A stretch of 8,236 nt of DNA. It comes from Chordibacter forsetii. GTDB lineage: Bacteria; Verrucomicrobiota; Verrucomicrobiia; Opitutales; Seribacteraceae. The stretch lies in contig NZ_CAXLML010000184.1 of assembly GCF_964187505.1 (NCBI RefSeq), forward strand, positions 1 to 8,236, given 5' to 3'. Both the position numbers and the translations under genes were made by a program. How positions within the stretch are numbered: position 1 is the first letter of the stretch; every line of letters starts with the position of its first letter. The notes beneath the pieces are model-generated. The model saw only the letters and a list, made by a program, of their open reading frames with translations, made no database searches and was not told the DNA's origin. This document shows, piece by piece, positions 1 to 6,318 of this stretch.

Positions 1-1
1 G

Positions 2-385
2 AAATCCGTTGCACTAGGAATAAGCCTCCCTTTTGAACAAGGTGTTAATTCTTACGCTGATCCTGAGCTCTCTTTTGAGTTCCATTACTTTTTCCTGCGG
101 AAATTTTACTTCCTTTACCATGCGAAAGCCATAGTCGTTTACCCAGGTGGATTTGGGACGATGGATGAATTATTTGAGACCCTTACCCTGGCTCAAACAA
201 ATAAACTGCACAAGAAACTACCTGTATTTCTTTACGGTAAAGAGTTTTGGGATGGATTGATCAATTTTGATCATTTTATCAAATGGGGAGTAATTTCACC
301 AGGTGATGTCGAACTCTTTCAAATTGTCGACGATGTGGATGATGCGTTTTCCCGAATCACCACTACCCTTACACATAAGGACTAA
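2..385 (+). CDS. LOG-family (TIGR00730-type) Rossmann-fold nucleotide phosphoribohydrolase, C-terminal part
   Basis: The reading frame is open from base 2 to a TAA at 383-385, giving 127 residues; the N-terminal part lies left of the window. Fragment residues 48-56 read PGGFGTMDE, the signature PGGxGTxxE loop of the LOG / 'lysine decarboxylase-like' family. It is followed by the typical ELFETLTLAQTNK helix and a PVFLYGKEFWDGL strand-turn. Known members cleave nucleoside 5'-monophosphates such as AMP or cytokinin ribotides into base plus ribose 5-phosphate, and the Arg/Glu of this region take part in catalysis. The enzyme should be cytoplasmic. The gene converges on the pseudouridine synthase gene with only 4 bases between the two stop codons. 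An ATG at 161 lies in frame but inside the motif, so it is not the real start. The family call is solid; the substrate is not determined. Confidence 0.9.
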   Translation, partial: KSVALGISLPFEQGVNSYADPELSFEFHYFFLRKFYFLYHAKAIVVYPGGFGTMDELFETLTLAQTNKLHKKLPVFLYGKEFWDGLINFDHFIKWGVISPGDVELFQIVDDVDDAFSRITTTLTHKD

Positions 386-389
386 CTAT

Positions 390-1319
390 TTATTCGCCGA
401 CTAATGCCTTTAACTTGCCAAGGCATTGATCGAAGTCATTAGGAGGTGGAGATGTAAAGCTTACTTGTTTTTTGTGCCCTGGGTGAAAAATACTTAACTT
501 CCATGCATGAAGCATAACCCGAGGGAAAACGACGGGCTTTGCCTTATGTTGTTTATACCCGTATGTTACATCTCCTGCTAACGGGTGCATGGCCGCAGAG
601 AAATGAACCCTTATTTGATGGGTCCGGCCAGACAAAATCTCACATTTCACATGGCTGAATTCATCACCAAAAGAACTTAGTCTTTCCCATTTCGTACAGG
701 CCGACTTCCCTTTTTCGGAAACTGCCATTTTCACGCGTACCTTTGGGTGGCGTCCAATCGGTTGATTAAACTCCCCATATTTCCCGACCTTTCCGCAGAC
801 AATTGCCTGATAAAGCTTTCCCGTTTTACGACCTGCGAATTGTTCAGCGAGTGAAAGGTGTGCTAGTTCAGACTTAGCTACCAAGATGATACCGCTCGTT
901 TCCTTATCCAACCGATGAACAATACCTGGACGAAGCGGTGCTCCAATAGGAGATAACGCATTTGGGCAATGATTCAAAAGAGCGTGAACCAAGGTTGTAT
1001 TGTCGGTCCCATCCCCTGGGTGTACTACCATACCGGTTGGTTTATTGACTACAAGGATATGATCATCCTCATGGATGATGGATAGGTCATATTTGTATGG
1101 CTCAAGTGCATTAATTTTCGGGCGAGATAAATCGACTAATAATTGATCTCCCGAATTAATTTTGGTCTTCGGTACGATGAGGGATCCATCAATATGAGAG
1201 ATCTTACCAACCTCAATAGATTGTTTTATAAATTCCCTGCTAAAATCTGAATACTTATCGGCAAGAATTTTGTCTACTCGACCACTTTGGTTGTCGGGGC
1301 AAGTGAAGATGTCTTTCAT
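390..1319 (-). CDS. rluD: RluA/RluD-family 23S rRNA pseudouridine synthase
   Basis: The 309-residue protein isomerises uridine to pseudouridine in RNA. An S4-like RNA-binding segment covers about residues 11-60 (GRVDKILADKYSDFSREFIK, then a GDQLLVDL strand). The catalytic domain starts near residue 80. It holds the HRLDKETSG motif at 135-143 with catalytic Asp138, VNKPTGMVVHPG at 91-102, and GRTHQIRVHF at 231-240. The S4 domain and length (about 310-330 is usual) favour the RluD/RluC side of the family; RluD modifies helix 69 of 23S rRNA, important for ribosome assembly and release. The exact target site cannot be read from sequence, so the symbol is a best guess. The ATG directly abuts the TAA of the upstream deaminase gene, suggesting coupled translation. 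It is the last gene of the - strand run; its 3' end converges on the LOG gene. Confidence 0.9.
   Translation of the reverse strand: MKDIFTCPDNQSGRVDKILADKYSDFSREFIKQSIEVGKISHIDGSLIVPKTKINSGDQLLVDLSRPKINALEPYKYDLSIIHEDDHILVVNKPTGMVVHPGDGTDNTTLVHALLNHCPNALSPIGAPLRPGIVHRLDKETSGIILVAKSELAHLSLAEQFAGRKTGKLYQAIVCGKVGKYGEFNQPIGRHPKVRVKMAVSEKGKSACTKWERLSSFGDEFSHVKCEILSGRTHQIRVHFSAAMHPLAGDVTYGYKQHKAKPVVFPRVMLHAWKLSIFHPGHKKQVSFTSPPPNDFDQCLGKLKALVGE
403..427. repeat. Perfect 8-bp inverted repeat at a convergent gene junction (possible terminator for the LOG gene)
   Basis: AATGCCTT at 403-410 and its exact reverse complement AAGGCATT at 420-427 flank a 9-base loop. In + strand RNA a further U-G pair (402/428) is possible. 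The repeat starts 17 bases after the LOG stop codon, so a + strand transcript could fold here. It lies inside the last codons of the - strand pseudouridine synthase gene. No U-tract follows on either strand, so it does not meet the usual intrinsic-terminator pattern. A chance repeat is possible. Confidence 0.4.
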
Positions 1320-2315
1320 TTACAATTCATTCCCTCTTTCCAGGGATAATAAATGATCAACTTGATTCATCGATTCTTTCTTTTGATAATCCTGAAGGTC
1401 AGCTATATCGAAACCAGTTTTGGCAATTTCCGCGATTTCGGAGGCGGAGAAGCCCATGTAACGAACCAGGTATTTGTACTCATCATTCAAGCAATTTCCA
1501 AATGAGAAAGGATCGTCCGTGCTAATCGTACAACGAATTCCTTTGTTTAAAAATTTACGAATTGGATAATCATCCCAATTATCAAAAACCCGTAATTTAT
1601 AATTACTTATTGGACAAAGGTCTAAAACCACACCCTTCTCCACAAGTAATTCCATTACAGTTTCATCATCCGATGCACTTATTCCATGTTGGATTCTTTT
1701 TACTCCAAGACTCTCGACCGCCCATTTGACATTTTGTGCAGAGCCAAACTCACCAGCATGGGCTTTTAGCATTCTTCCATTTGCGTGGGCAATGGACCAT
1801 AATCGAGGCATCCAATCTTTCGAGGGTAAATCTTCAGGTCCATGAAGATCGATGCCATAAAGACCTTCCCAACTCTCGACTGCTTCTTCTAATAGTGGTC
1901 CAAGGAATGAAGAATAAGAATCCCGGCTCATACCCATAAAAATACGAACCTCCAAGCCATCAGGCACGACTGACCGTATAGCTTGAATAATATCTTTCCC
2001 ACTGATTTTAAGGAACTCAATCATGCCCGCATGAAAACTTAGTTCGACATAAGCAATATTTTGGGAAAGTTGCGTGGCGAACAGCATCTTCGCAATCTCT
2101 GCGTAATCCTCAGGGCTCTTAATTACTCGCAATGCATGATCAATTAGAATCTTTTCAAACTGTTGGAAGTTATTATAGCGGAAGTCGGGCTTCCTGAACT
2201 CTGGAACCTGAAGGAATTCTCCAGGAAAACGATTTTCAAAGAGTTCCCAAGGTATTGCTCCCTCAATATGCAGATGAGTCTCCGTTTTAGGTAGAGACTC
2301 GATAAAGCGATCCAT
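1320..2315 (-). CDS. Adenosine/adenine deaminase family metal-dependent hydrolase
   Basis: The 331-residue protein belongs to the amidohydrolase-fold adenosine/adenine deaminases, which hydrolyse the 6-amino group of a purine for salvage or catabolism. Zinc-ligand and catalytic positions are all present: His14 and His16 in TETHLHIEG, GIDLHGPE at 154-161, His186 and Glu189 in HAGEFG, His210 in RIQHGI, and Asp267/Asp268 in STDDP. CPISNYKL at 234-241 matches the CPxSN segment of the family. Length is normal (330-350). The acidic residue after HLHI is Glu, as in adenine-type deaminases, rather than the Asp of classical adenosine deaminases, whereas the end (DDPFSFGNCLNDEY) looks intermediate. I therefore do not choose a substrate or symbol. 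No signal peptide is seen, so it is cytoplasmic. The gene follows the aminopeptidase gene by 10 bases without a Shine-Dalgarno and abuts the next ATG with no gap. Confidence 0.88.
   Translation of the reverse strand: MDRFIESLPKTETHLHIEGAIPWELFENRFPGEFLQVPEFRKPDFRYNNFQQFEKILIDHALRVIKSPEDYAEIAKMLFATQLSQNIAYVELSFHAGMIEFLKISGKDIIQAIRSVVPDGLEVRIFMGMSRDSYSSFLGPLLEEAVESWEGLYGIDLHGPEDLPSKDWMPRLWSIAHANGRMLKAHAGEFGSAQNVKWAVESLGVKRIQHGISASDDETVMELLVEKGVVLDLCPISNYKLRVFDNWDDYPIRKFLNKGIRCTISTDDPFSFGNCLNDEYKYLVRYMGFSASEIAEIAKTGFDIADLQDYQKKESMNQVDHLLSLERGNEL
1331..1336 (-). promoter_or_regulatory. Shine-Dalgarno site for the pseudouridine synthase gene
   Basis: On the - strand this reads GAGGGA within AAGAGGGAAT, 11 bases upstream of the ATG at 1319. 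It lies inside the last codons of the deaminase gene. It is the only clear Shine-Dalgarno sequence I find in front of any of the eight - strand genes. It supports the 1319 start even though the two genes have no spacer. Confidence 0.55.
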
Positions 2316-2325
2316 CTTAAAATGA

Positions 2326-3444
2326 TTAACCGTTGGACAGCAGATTTTCCGGATTGAGTGACTGTAAGTTATCGGGAATGAATAGTCCGTCTTTTCTAAT
2401 TAATTCCCCGTCAAAATGAATTTCTCCACCTCCCCATTCCGGACGTTGGACGCAGACCATATCCCAGTGAACCTGTGATTTATTCCCATTATTTGCCTCT
2501 TCATAAGCTTGGCCAGGAGTAAAGTGGAAAGAGCCAGATATCTTTTCATCAAACAAAATATCCAGCATTGGTTCTTTGATCATCGGATTAAACCCGATGG
2601 CAAATTCTCCGATATAACGAGAGCCGTCATCAGAATCCAGGATTTCATTCAATTTATCTTCATTTGAAGATGCCGTTGCCTCTACAATTCGCCCATCTTT
2701 AAAAGACAATCTAATATTGGAAAAAGAAGTCCCCTGATATATGGTGTCGGCATTGTAGGTAATATACCCTTCTACACTGTCTCTTACCGGACATGAGAAC
2801 ACTTCACCGTCAGGAATATTGTGAGTTCCTGAACAACCGACTGCGTCAATGCCCTTAATTGAAAAATTTAAATCAGTTCCTGGACCGGAAATGGAAACCT
2901 GGTCGGCGTTACGCATCCGCTCAACTAAACCGTTCATTGCCAAACTCATTTTTGCATAATCCATACAGCAGGCATTAAAGTAAAAATCCTCAAACCTTTC
3001 TGTGCTCATCTTTGCCTGCTGTGCCATTGACGGGGTTGGCCAGCGCAAAACACACCATTTTGTTTGATTTACCCGCCAGTCGAGAACTGGCTTGAGAGTT
3101 TTCATGGCTCTCTGTAGATCATCAGAAGGAAGGTCTGAAGTTTCAAAAACATTAGATGAACCGCGCAAAGCGATATAAGCATCCATTTCCTTCATTCTTT
3201 CAAGTTCCCACTTTAAGGATGTTTCAAATTGCTCAACCTTTCCACCAAGTAAACACTCTCGCTCAACCCGACCAGATTGAAGTTGGACAAAAGGATGTGC
3301 CTGGCGTTGCCTTACTGCTCGCACCAGGGCAAGGGTAATTTCTTCAGGAACATCAAACGCATGAATGAGGACCTTTTCGCCTGGAGATAAATTAACCGAG
3401 TGAGAGACCAAATTACTGGCAAGCTTATGATACCTGGGGTCCAT
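2326..3444 (-). CDS. M29-family metallo-aminopeptidase (AmpS/thermophilic aminopeptidase type)
   Basis: The 372-residue protein should remove N-terminal amino acids from peptides with a two-metal centre. Family M29 motifs appear in order: an N-terminal segment DPRYHKLASNLV with LSPGEKVLIHA at 19-29; NIPDGEVFSCP around 209-219 with metal ligand Glu214; IGEFAIGFNP at 278-287 with Glu280; HFTPGQAY at 307-314 with His307 and catalytic-type Tyr314; and SQVHWDMV at 323-330 with His326 and Asp328. Length suits the family (about 370-410). The ATG start is supported by the early family alignment. There is no Shine-Dalgarno in the 32 bases after the kinase gene. No signal peptide is visible, so it is likely cytoplasmic peptide turnover. 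HFTPG replaces the more usual HIALG-like segment, but the ligand is kept. Metal identity and peptide preference cannot be read here. Confidence 0.9.
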   Translation of the reverse strand: MDPRYHKLASNLVSHSVNLSPGEKVLIHAFDVPEEITLALVRAVRQRQAHPFVQLQSGRVERECLLGGKVEQFETSLKWELERMKEMDAYIALRGSSNVFETSDLPSDDLQRAMKTLKPVLDWRVNQTKWCVLRWPTPSMAQQAKMSTERFEDFYFNACCMDYAKMSLAMNGLVERMRNADQVSISGPGTDLNFSIKGIDAVGCSGTHNIPDGEVFSCPVRDSVEGYITYNADTIYQGTSFSNIRLSFKDGRIVEATASSNEDKLNEILDSDDGSRYIGEFAIGFNPMIKEPMLDILFDEKISGSFHFTPGQAYEEANNGNKSQVHWDMVCVQRPEWGGGEIHFDGELIRKDGLFIPDNLQSLNPENLLSNG

Positions 3445-3476
3445 ATATGTATAAGAATTAAAGAAGTGAAGTGTGA

Positions 3477-4718
3477 TTAACCGCGACGGATTTTCGAACC
3501 AGAGAAATTAATTCTCACACGATAGACATTTTTTACCCTATTAATTATTTCGAATGACTTTGGATCAATCCTTGCGGGGACTTCCATCTTACGAATATCC
3601 ACGACTGCAGTAAACCCTCGCTCAGTAAAAACATCTATTAGCATTGCTATTGCTAGAGGATCATTAAGTACAGCATCCTCTGAGTTGATGTATGCTAACC
3701 CCGAAATTGAATGCTTCTCAACAATCGGAATGAACTTTGATTTTATTAAACCAACCACCTGTTCAAATAATTCACAATGAAATTTCTCATAAGAATCCAA
3801 ACGATTGACCAAGATCTGCCTGGCGTGCAAGGATAGTTGTTCAGCAAGGGGAATGGAGGATATTCGATCGTAAGTTGGTTGATCAAGCTCGAGGGAACTC
3901 TGATACTTTAACTCACTAATAATACGTTGCTGAACTTCAATAATGGTCCCGTGGGCATTAATAAAATGATAATGAAAAACTTCGCGTAGTGTGGTTAAGG
4001 AATCGTAAGTGGATTCCTTAAAGGTTTTGTACCGTTTGTGAGCGGATGAATCGTCTAGATCTGTCTTGCGCGTCTCCCATTTGGTGCCTACCCCTGAGGC
4101 TTCAACCTCTTTATTGTGAGCAATTGTCCTTTCTCCTCGCAAGAGTTGTCGGCGCACACTTTCATCCTCATCAATAAAGAGCATGATTATATGAAAGCGG
4201 GGCTTGGGGAACTGTGACTCTTGGAATGTCCCTAGATACTTGCTTCGCAAATCGCTTAATCGTCTATGAAAACGCTTTAAACACTCCACCTGAGTTTTAG
4301 TACGGGGATATCCATCCACTACTGCGCCACTTTCGTACTTTGGATCAAGTAATTCTCGGAGTACTAGTTTTGTAACCTCGCGATCACCGGCAAGTAAGCC
4401 GGCATCAATCTTTTTCTTGGCTTCCGGGGATTGTAAGAGTTCACTCACCACAATAGGTCTCTCGGTGAGGTCACGAAACTCCATAATGAATGCGGTTTGT
4501 GTACCTTTCCCTGCTCCAGGAGCACCATTAAGCCAGAAGATTTCTGCTGGAAACTTGAGGTTTTCCGCACCAACTTCCTTCTCCAGTTCATGCCAAACTG
4601 AATCGAAAATCATCTGGGCGTCTTTTACTTCGATATCTTCTACTGGTTTACTTGAGACTCCACCAGTTTGTTCATCATTTTTAAAGGAAACGATATCGGG
4701 ATTAGATAATTCTGGCAT
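3477..4718 (-). CDS. Adenylate-kinase-like nucleoside monophosphate kinase with an unrecognised C-terminal domain
   Basis: From the ATG at 4718 the protein has 413 residues; bacterial adenylate kinases have about 190-220. After a charged N-terminal stretch of about 57 residues comes the kinase domain: P-loop GAPGAGKGTQ at 65-74 (Lys71), VVDGYPRTKTQ at 133-143 (Arg139, equivalent to E. coli Arg88), LLRGER at 192-197, and ETRKTDLDD at 215-223 followed by KRY, supplying Arg217 and Arg229 (E. coli Arg156/Arg167). The LID is short and has no zinc cysteines. The NMP-binding region is shortened: SELLQSPEAKKKIDAG (92-107) replaces the GDxLR...DAG segment, so Gln96 stands where the AMP-contacting Arg36 is expected. 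Residues about 290-413 form a mixed helix/strand region I do not recognise. An in-frame TTG at 4754, directly after a TGA, is an alternative start (425 residues); neither has a Shine-Dalgarno. Likely reaction: phosphate transfer from ATP to a nucleoside monophosphate; AMP is not certain. Confidence 0.82.
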   Translation of the reverse strand: MPELSNPDIVSFKNDEQTGGVSSKPVEDIEVKDAQMIFDSVWHELEKEVGAENLKFPAEIFWLNGAPGAGKGTQTAFIMEFRDLTERPIVVSELLQSPEAKKKIDAGLLAGDREVTKLVLRELLDPKYESGAVVDGYPRTKTQVECLKRFHRRLSDLRSKYLGTFQESQFPKPRFHIIMLFIDEDESVRRQLLRGERTIAHNKEVEASGVGTKWETRKTDLDDSSAHKRYKTFKESTYDSLTTLREVFHYHFINAHGTIIEVQQRIISELKYQSSLELDQPTYDRISSIPLAEQLSLHARQILVNRLDSYEKFHCELFEQVVGLIKSKFIPIVEKHSISGLAYINSEDAVLNDPLAIAMLIDVFTERGFTAVVDIRKMEVPARIDPKSFEIINRVKNVYRVRINFSGSKIRRG

Positions 4719-4783
4719 ATCTGTTTTTTTAAATACTAGATTCGTTTTCGTCAATCATTGGGGCTAAAATGAGGAAGTTTGGT
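4719..4783 (-). other. Largest gap inside the - strand gene run, with two candidate starts
   Basis: These 65 bases separate the cysE stop from the preferred kinase ATG. Read on the - strand they contain an ATG at 4758 opening only nine codons (MIDENESSI, stop at 4729-4731), overlapping in another frame the TTG at 4754 that is in frame with the kinase. A TTGACG (4755-4750) and a TAGTAT (4739-4734) resemble promoter boxes, but their 10-base spacing is wrong for sigma-70. I see no terminator hairpin. The gap is the best place in the left part to look for an internal promoter, but the sequence does not show one. Confidence 0.3.
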
Positions 4784-5596
4784 TCAGATACCTCCCCCCG
4801 CTTCATATACCTTCATATTAATTAGGGTATGATCCATACCCAAAGAAGGAATCGATTCATCTGCAAAAGAGCCAAGTATTTTCGATGGTACGCCGGCTAC
4901 TGATACATGAGGAGGAACATCTGCCAATACCACACTACTTGCTCCTACCCGTGCCCCTTCACCAATCTCGACATTACCAAGTATTTTCGCGCCTGCTCCA
5001 ATGAGAACACCAGAACGGATTTTGGGGTGCCTGTCACCTCGATCCTTTCCGGTTCCGCCGAGAGTAACTTCATGCAAAATAGACACATTGTCCTCGATTA
5101 CGGTAGTTTCTCCAGCTACAAAACCAGTGGCGTGGTCAAGTAGTATACCTTTGCCAATTAAAGCAGCAGGGTGGATATCAACTCCATAGACAACCGAGAT
5201 TAGACTTTGCAGGTAAAGAGCGAGGTCTTTACGACCTTCTATCCAGAGCCAATTGGATACTCGGTAAGCAGACAAAGCTTGAAATCCCTTAAAGTATAAA
5301 AAGGGGCTAAGGAAATCATCGCATGCCGGATCTCTTTCCTTAACTGCTTCGAGGTCTCGTTCGATTGACTTAATAATAGTAGGGACAGAGTTGTAAGCAT
5401 GAAGCAGGAGTTCCCTTAAATCATTACCAGGAACTGCACCTTTTGCTAAGCGGGAAGATAAACGCCAACTTAATGCATCCTCTAAAGATGACCGCTCTAA
5501 TACATATTCAGTTAGTACCTTGGCAAGTATGCGCTCCCGCGATGCTACTGCAGTAGCTTCGTTACGAAGGGATTGCCAAACCGAAGAATTGATCAT
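4784..5596 (-). CDS. cysE: Serine O-acetyltransferase
   Basis: The 270-residue enzyme transfers acetyl from acetyl-CoA to L-serine, giving O-acetylserine, the first step of cysteine synthesis. Residues 1-135 form the helical N-terminal domain typical of the long CysE class. Residues about 136-240 are a left-handed beta-helix of hexapeptide repeats: YGVDIHPAALIGKGILLDHA, then VSILHEVTLGGTGKDRGDRH, and GAGAKILGNVEIGEGARVGA. Asp154, His155 and His190 match the catalytic E. coli Asp157, His158 and His193, with the same LDHATG and GGTGK..GDRHPKI motifs. The length is close to the 273 residues of E. coli CysE. The C-terminus ends in Gly-Gly-Gly-Ile, like the E. coli tail that inserts into the CysK active site, so a cysteine synthase complex is likely. 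The ATG lies 29 bases after queH, without a Shine-Dalgarno. No cysK or T-box is in view. Confidence 0.96.
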   Translation of the reverse strand: MINSSVWQSLRNEATAVASRERILAKVLTEYVLERSSLEDALSWRLSSRLAKGAVPGNDLRELLLHAYNSVPTIIKSIERDLEAVKERDPACDDFLSPFLYFKGFQALSAYRVSNWLWIEGRKDLALYLQSLISVVYGVDIHPAALIGKGILLDHATGFVAGETTVIEDNVSILHEVTLGGTGKDRGDRHPKIRSGVLIGAGAKILGNVEIGEGARVGASSVVLADVPPHVSVAGVPSKILGSFADESIPSLGMDHTLINMKVYEAGGGI

Positions 5597-5625
5597 TTCA
5601 ACATATTAATAAATAAGCTGAAGTA

Positions 5626-6297
5626 TTACGAGTTTGATTCTTGCTTGGTTTCAGTACCATAAAAATTCTTACCAATTTCTATCTCTTTTCGTCCCTTGGA
5701 CATCCTCCATTCGTTAGTATCTCGTAAAGAATAAACACAGCCACAATACTCCTGCTGATAAAAGTTTTCCCTTTTGGAAACCTCAAGCATTCTTTGCGAG
5801 CCTCCACATTTCCTCCAATTGTAAGTCCAGTAAGTCATTCCGTCGTAACGGGACGCAGCCCGTTCTCCACAACCATTAATTTGGGCCATATTTTTCCAGC
5901 GAGAAATCCCCAGGCAACTCGTAAAGACTCTAAACCCGTGCTCTTTCGCAAACAGAGCAGTACGTTCAAAACGCATATCAAAGCAACTGGTACATCGGAT
6001 TCCCCGTTCAGGCTCCCACTCCATGCCCTTTATTCGCTCAAACCAATTCCTTACATCATAATCACCGTCGTGATGGGCAAGACCGAGTTTTTCACAAAAT
6101 CTTTTATCCTCTTCCTTTCGCAGTTCGTACTCTTTTTTGGGGTGAATATTTGGGTTGTAAAAAAAAACTGTCGGCTTGATTCCAGACTCAAGCATTGTCT
6201 CCAAAACCTCTCCCTCACAAGGAGCACAACACGAATGAAGTAACAGCTCGCTTACACCACCTGGGGCTTTTAGCTTAGGACGTTCCGCTGTATTCAT
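5626..6297 (-). CDS. queH: Epoxyqueuosine reductase QueH (former DUF208)
   Basis: The 223-residue protein reduces epoxyqueuosine to queuosine in the anticodon wobble position of GUN tRNAs; it is the non-cobalamin alternative to QueG. Motifs seen: LLLHSCCAPC at 18-27 with the adjacent Cys23-Cys24 pair and Cys27, PTVFFYNPNIHPKKEYELR at 42-60, RCTSCFDMR at 101-109 (Cys102, Cys105), FTSCLGISRWKN at 125-136, and the C-terminal YCGCVYS at 184-190 (Cys185, Cys187). These cysteines fit the iron-sulfur cluster and second metal site known for QueH. Extra cysteines at 128, 143 and 164 are present. Length is in the usual range (about 180-240). The start is an ATG 21 bases after gpsA with no Shine-Dalgarno. 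No other queuosine gene is in the window, so the pathway must be encoded elsewhere or fed by imported precursors. Confidence 0.93.
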   Translation of the reverse strand: MNTAERPKLKAPGGVSELLLHSCCAPCEGEVLETMLESGIKPTVFFYNPNIHPKKEYELRKEEDKRFCEKLGLAHHDGDYDVRNWFERIKGMEWEPERGIRCTSCFDMRFERTALFAKEHGFRVFTSCLGISRWKNMAQINGCGERAASRYDGMTYWTYNWRKCGGSQRMLEVSKRENFYQQEYCGCVYSLRDTNEWRMSKGRKEIEIGKNFYGTETKQESNS

Positions 6298-6318
6298 GAA
6301 TGGGTCTTTATTAGGTTA

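Noticed and set aside
4734..4755. Promoter-like boxes TTGACG and TAGTAT on the - strand before the kinase gene.
   Set aside because: They are only 10 bases apart, against the usual 16-18, and no better-spaced partner is visible for either box.
4417..4767. A 116-codon + strand open frame opposite the kinase N-terminus.
   Set aside because: Antisense to the P-loop coding region, with a Ser/Pro-rich translation typical of reverse-strand shadows. Other + strand frames of 60-115 codons over the aminopeptidase, cysE, gpsA and panB genes were dropped for the same reason.
5794..6243. A 149-codon + strand open frame opposite queH.
   Set aside because: It lies entirely antisense to a gene with all QueH motifs, its translation resembles no family, and it has no start context. 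It is a shadow frame.
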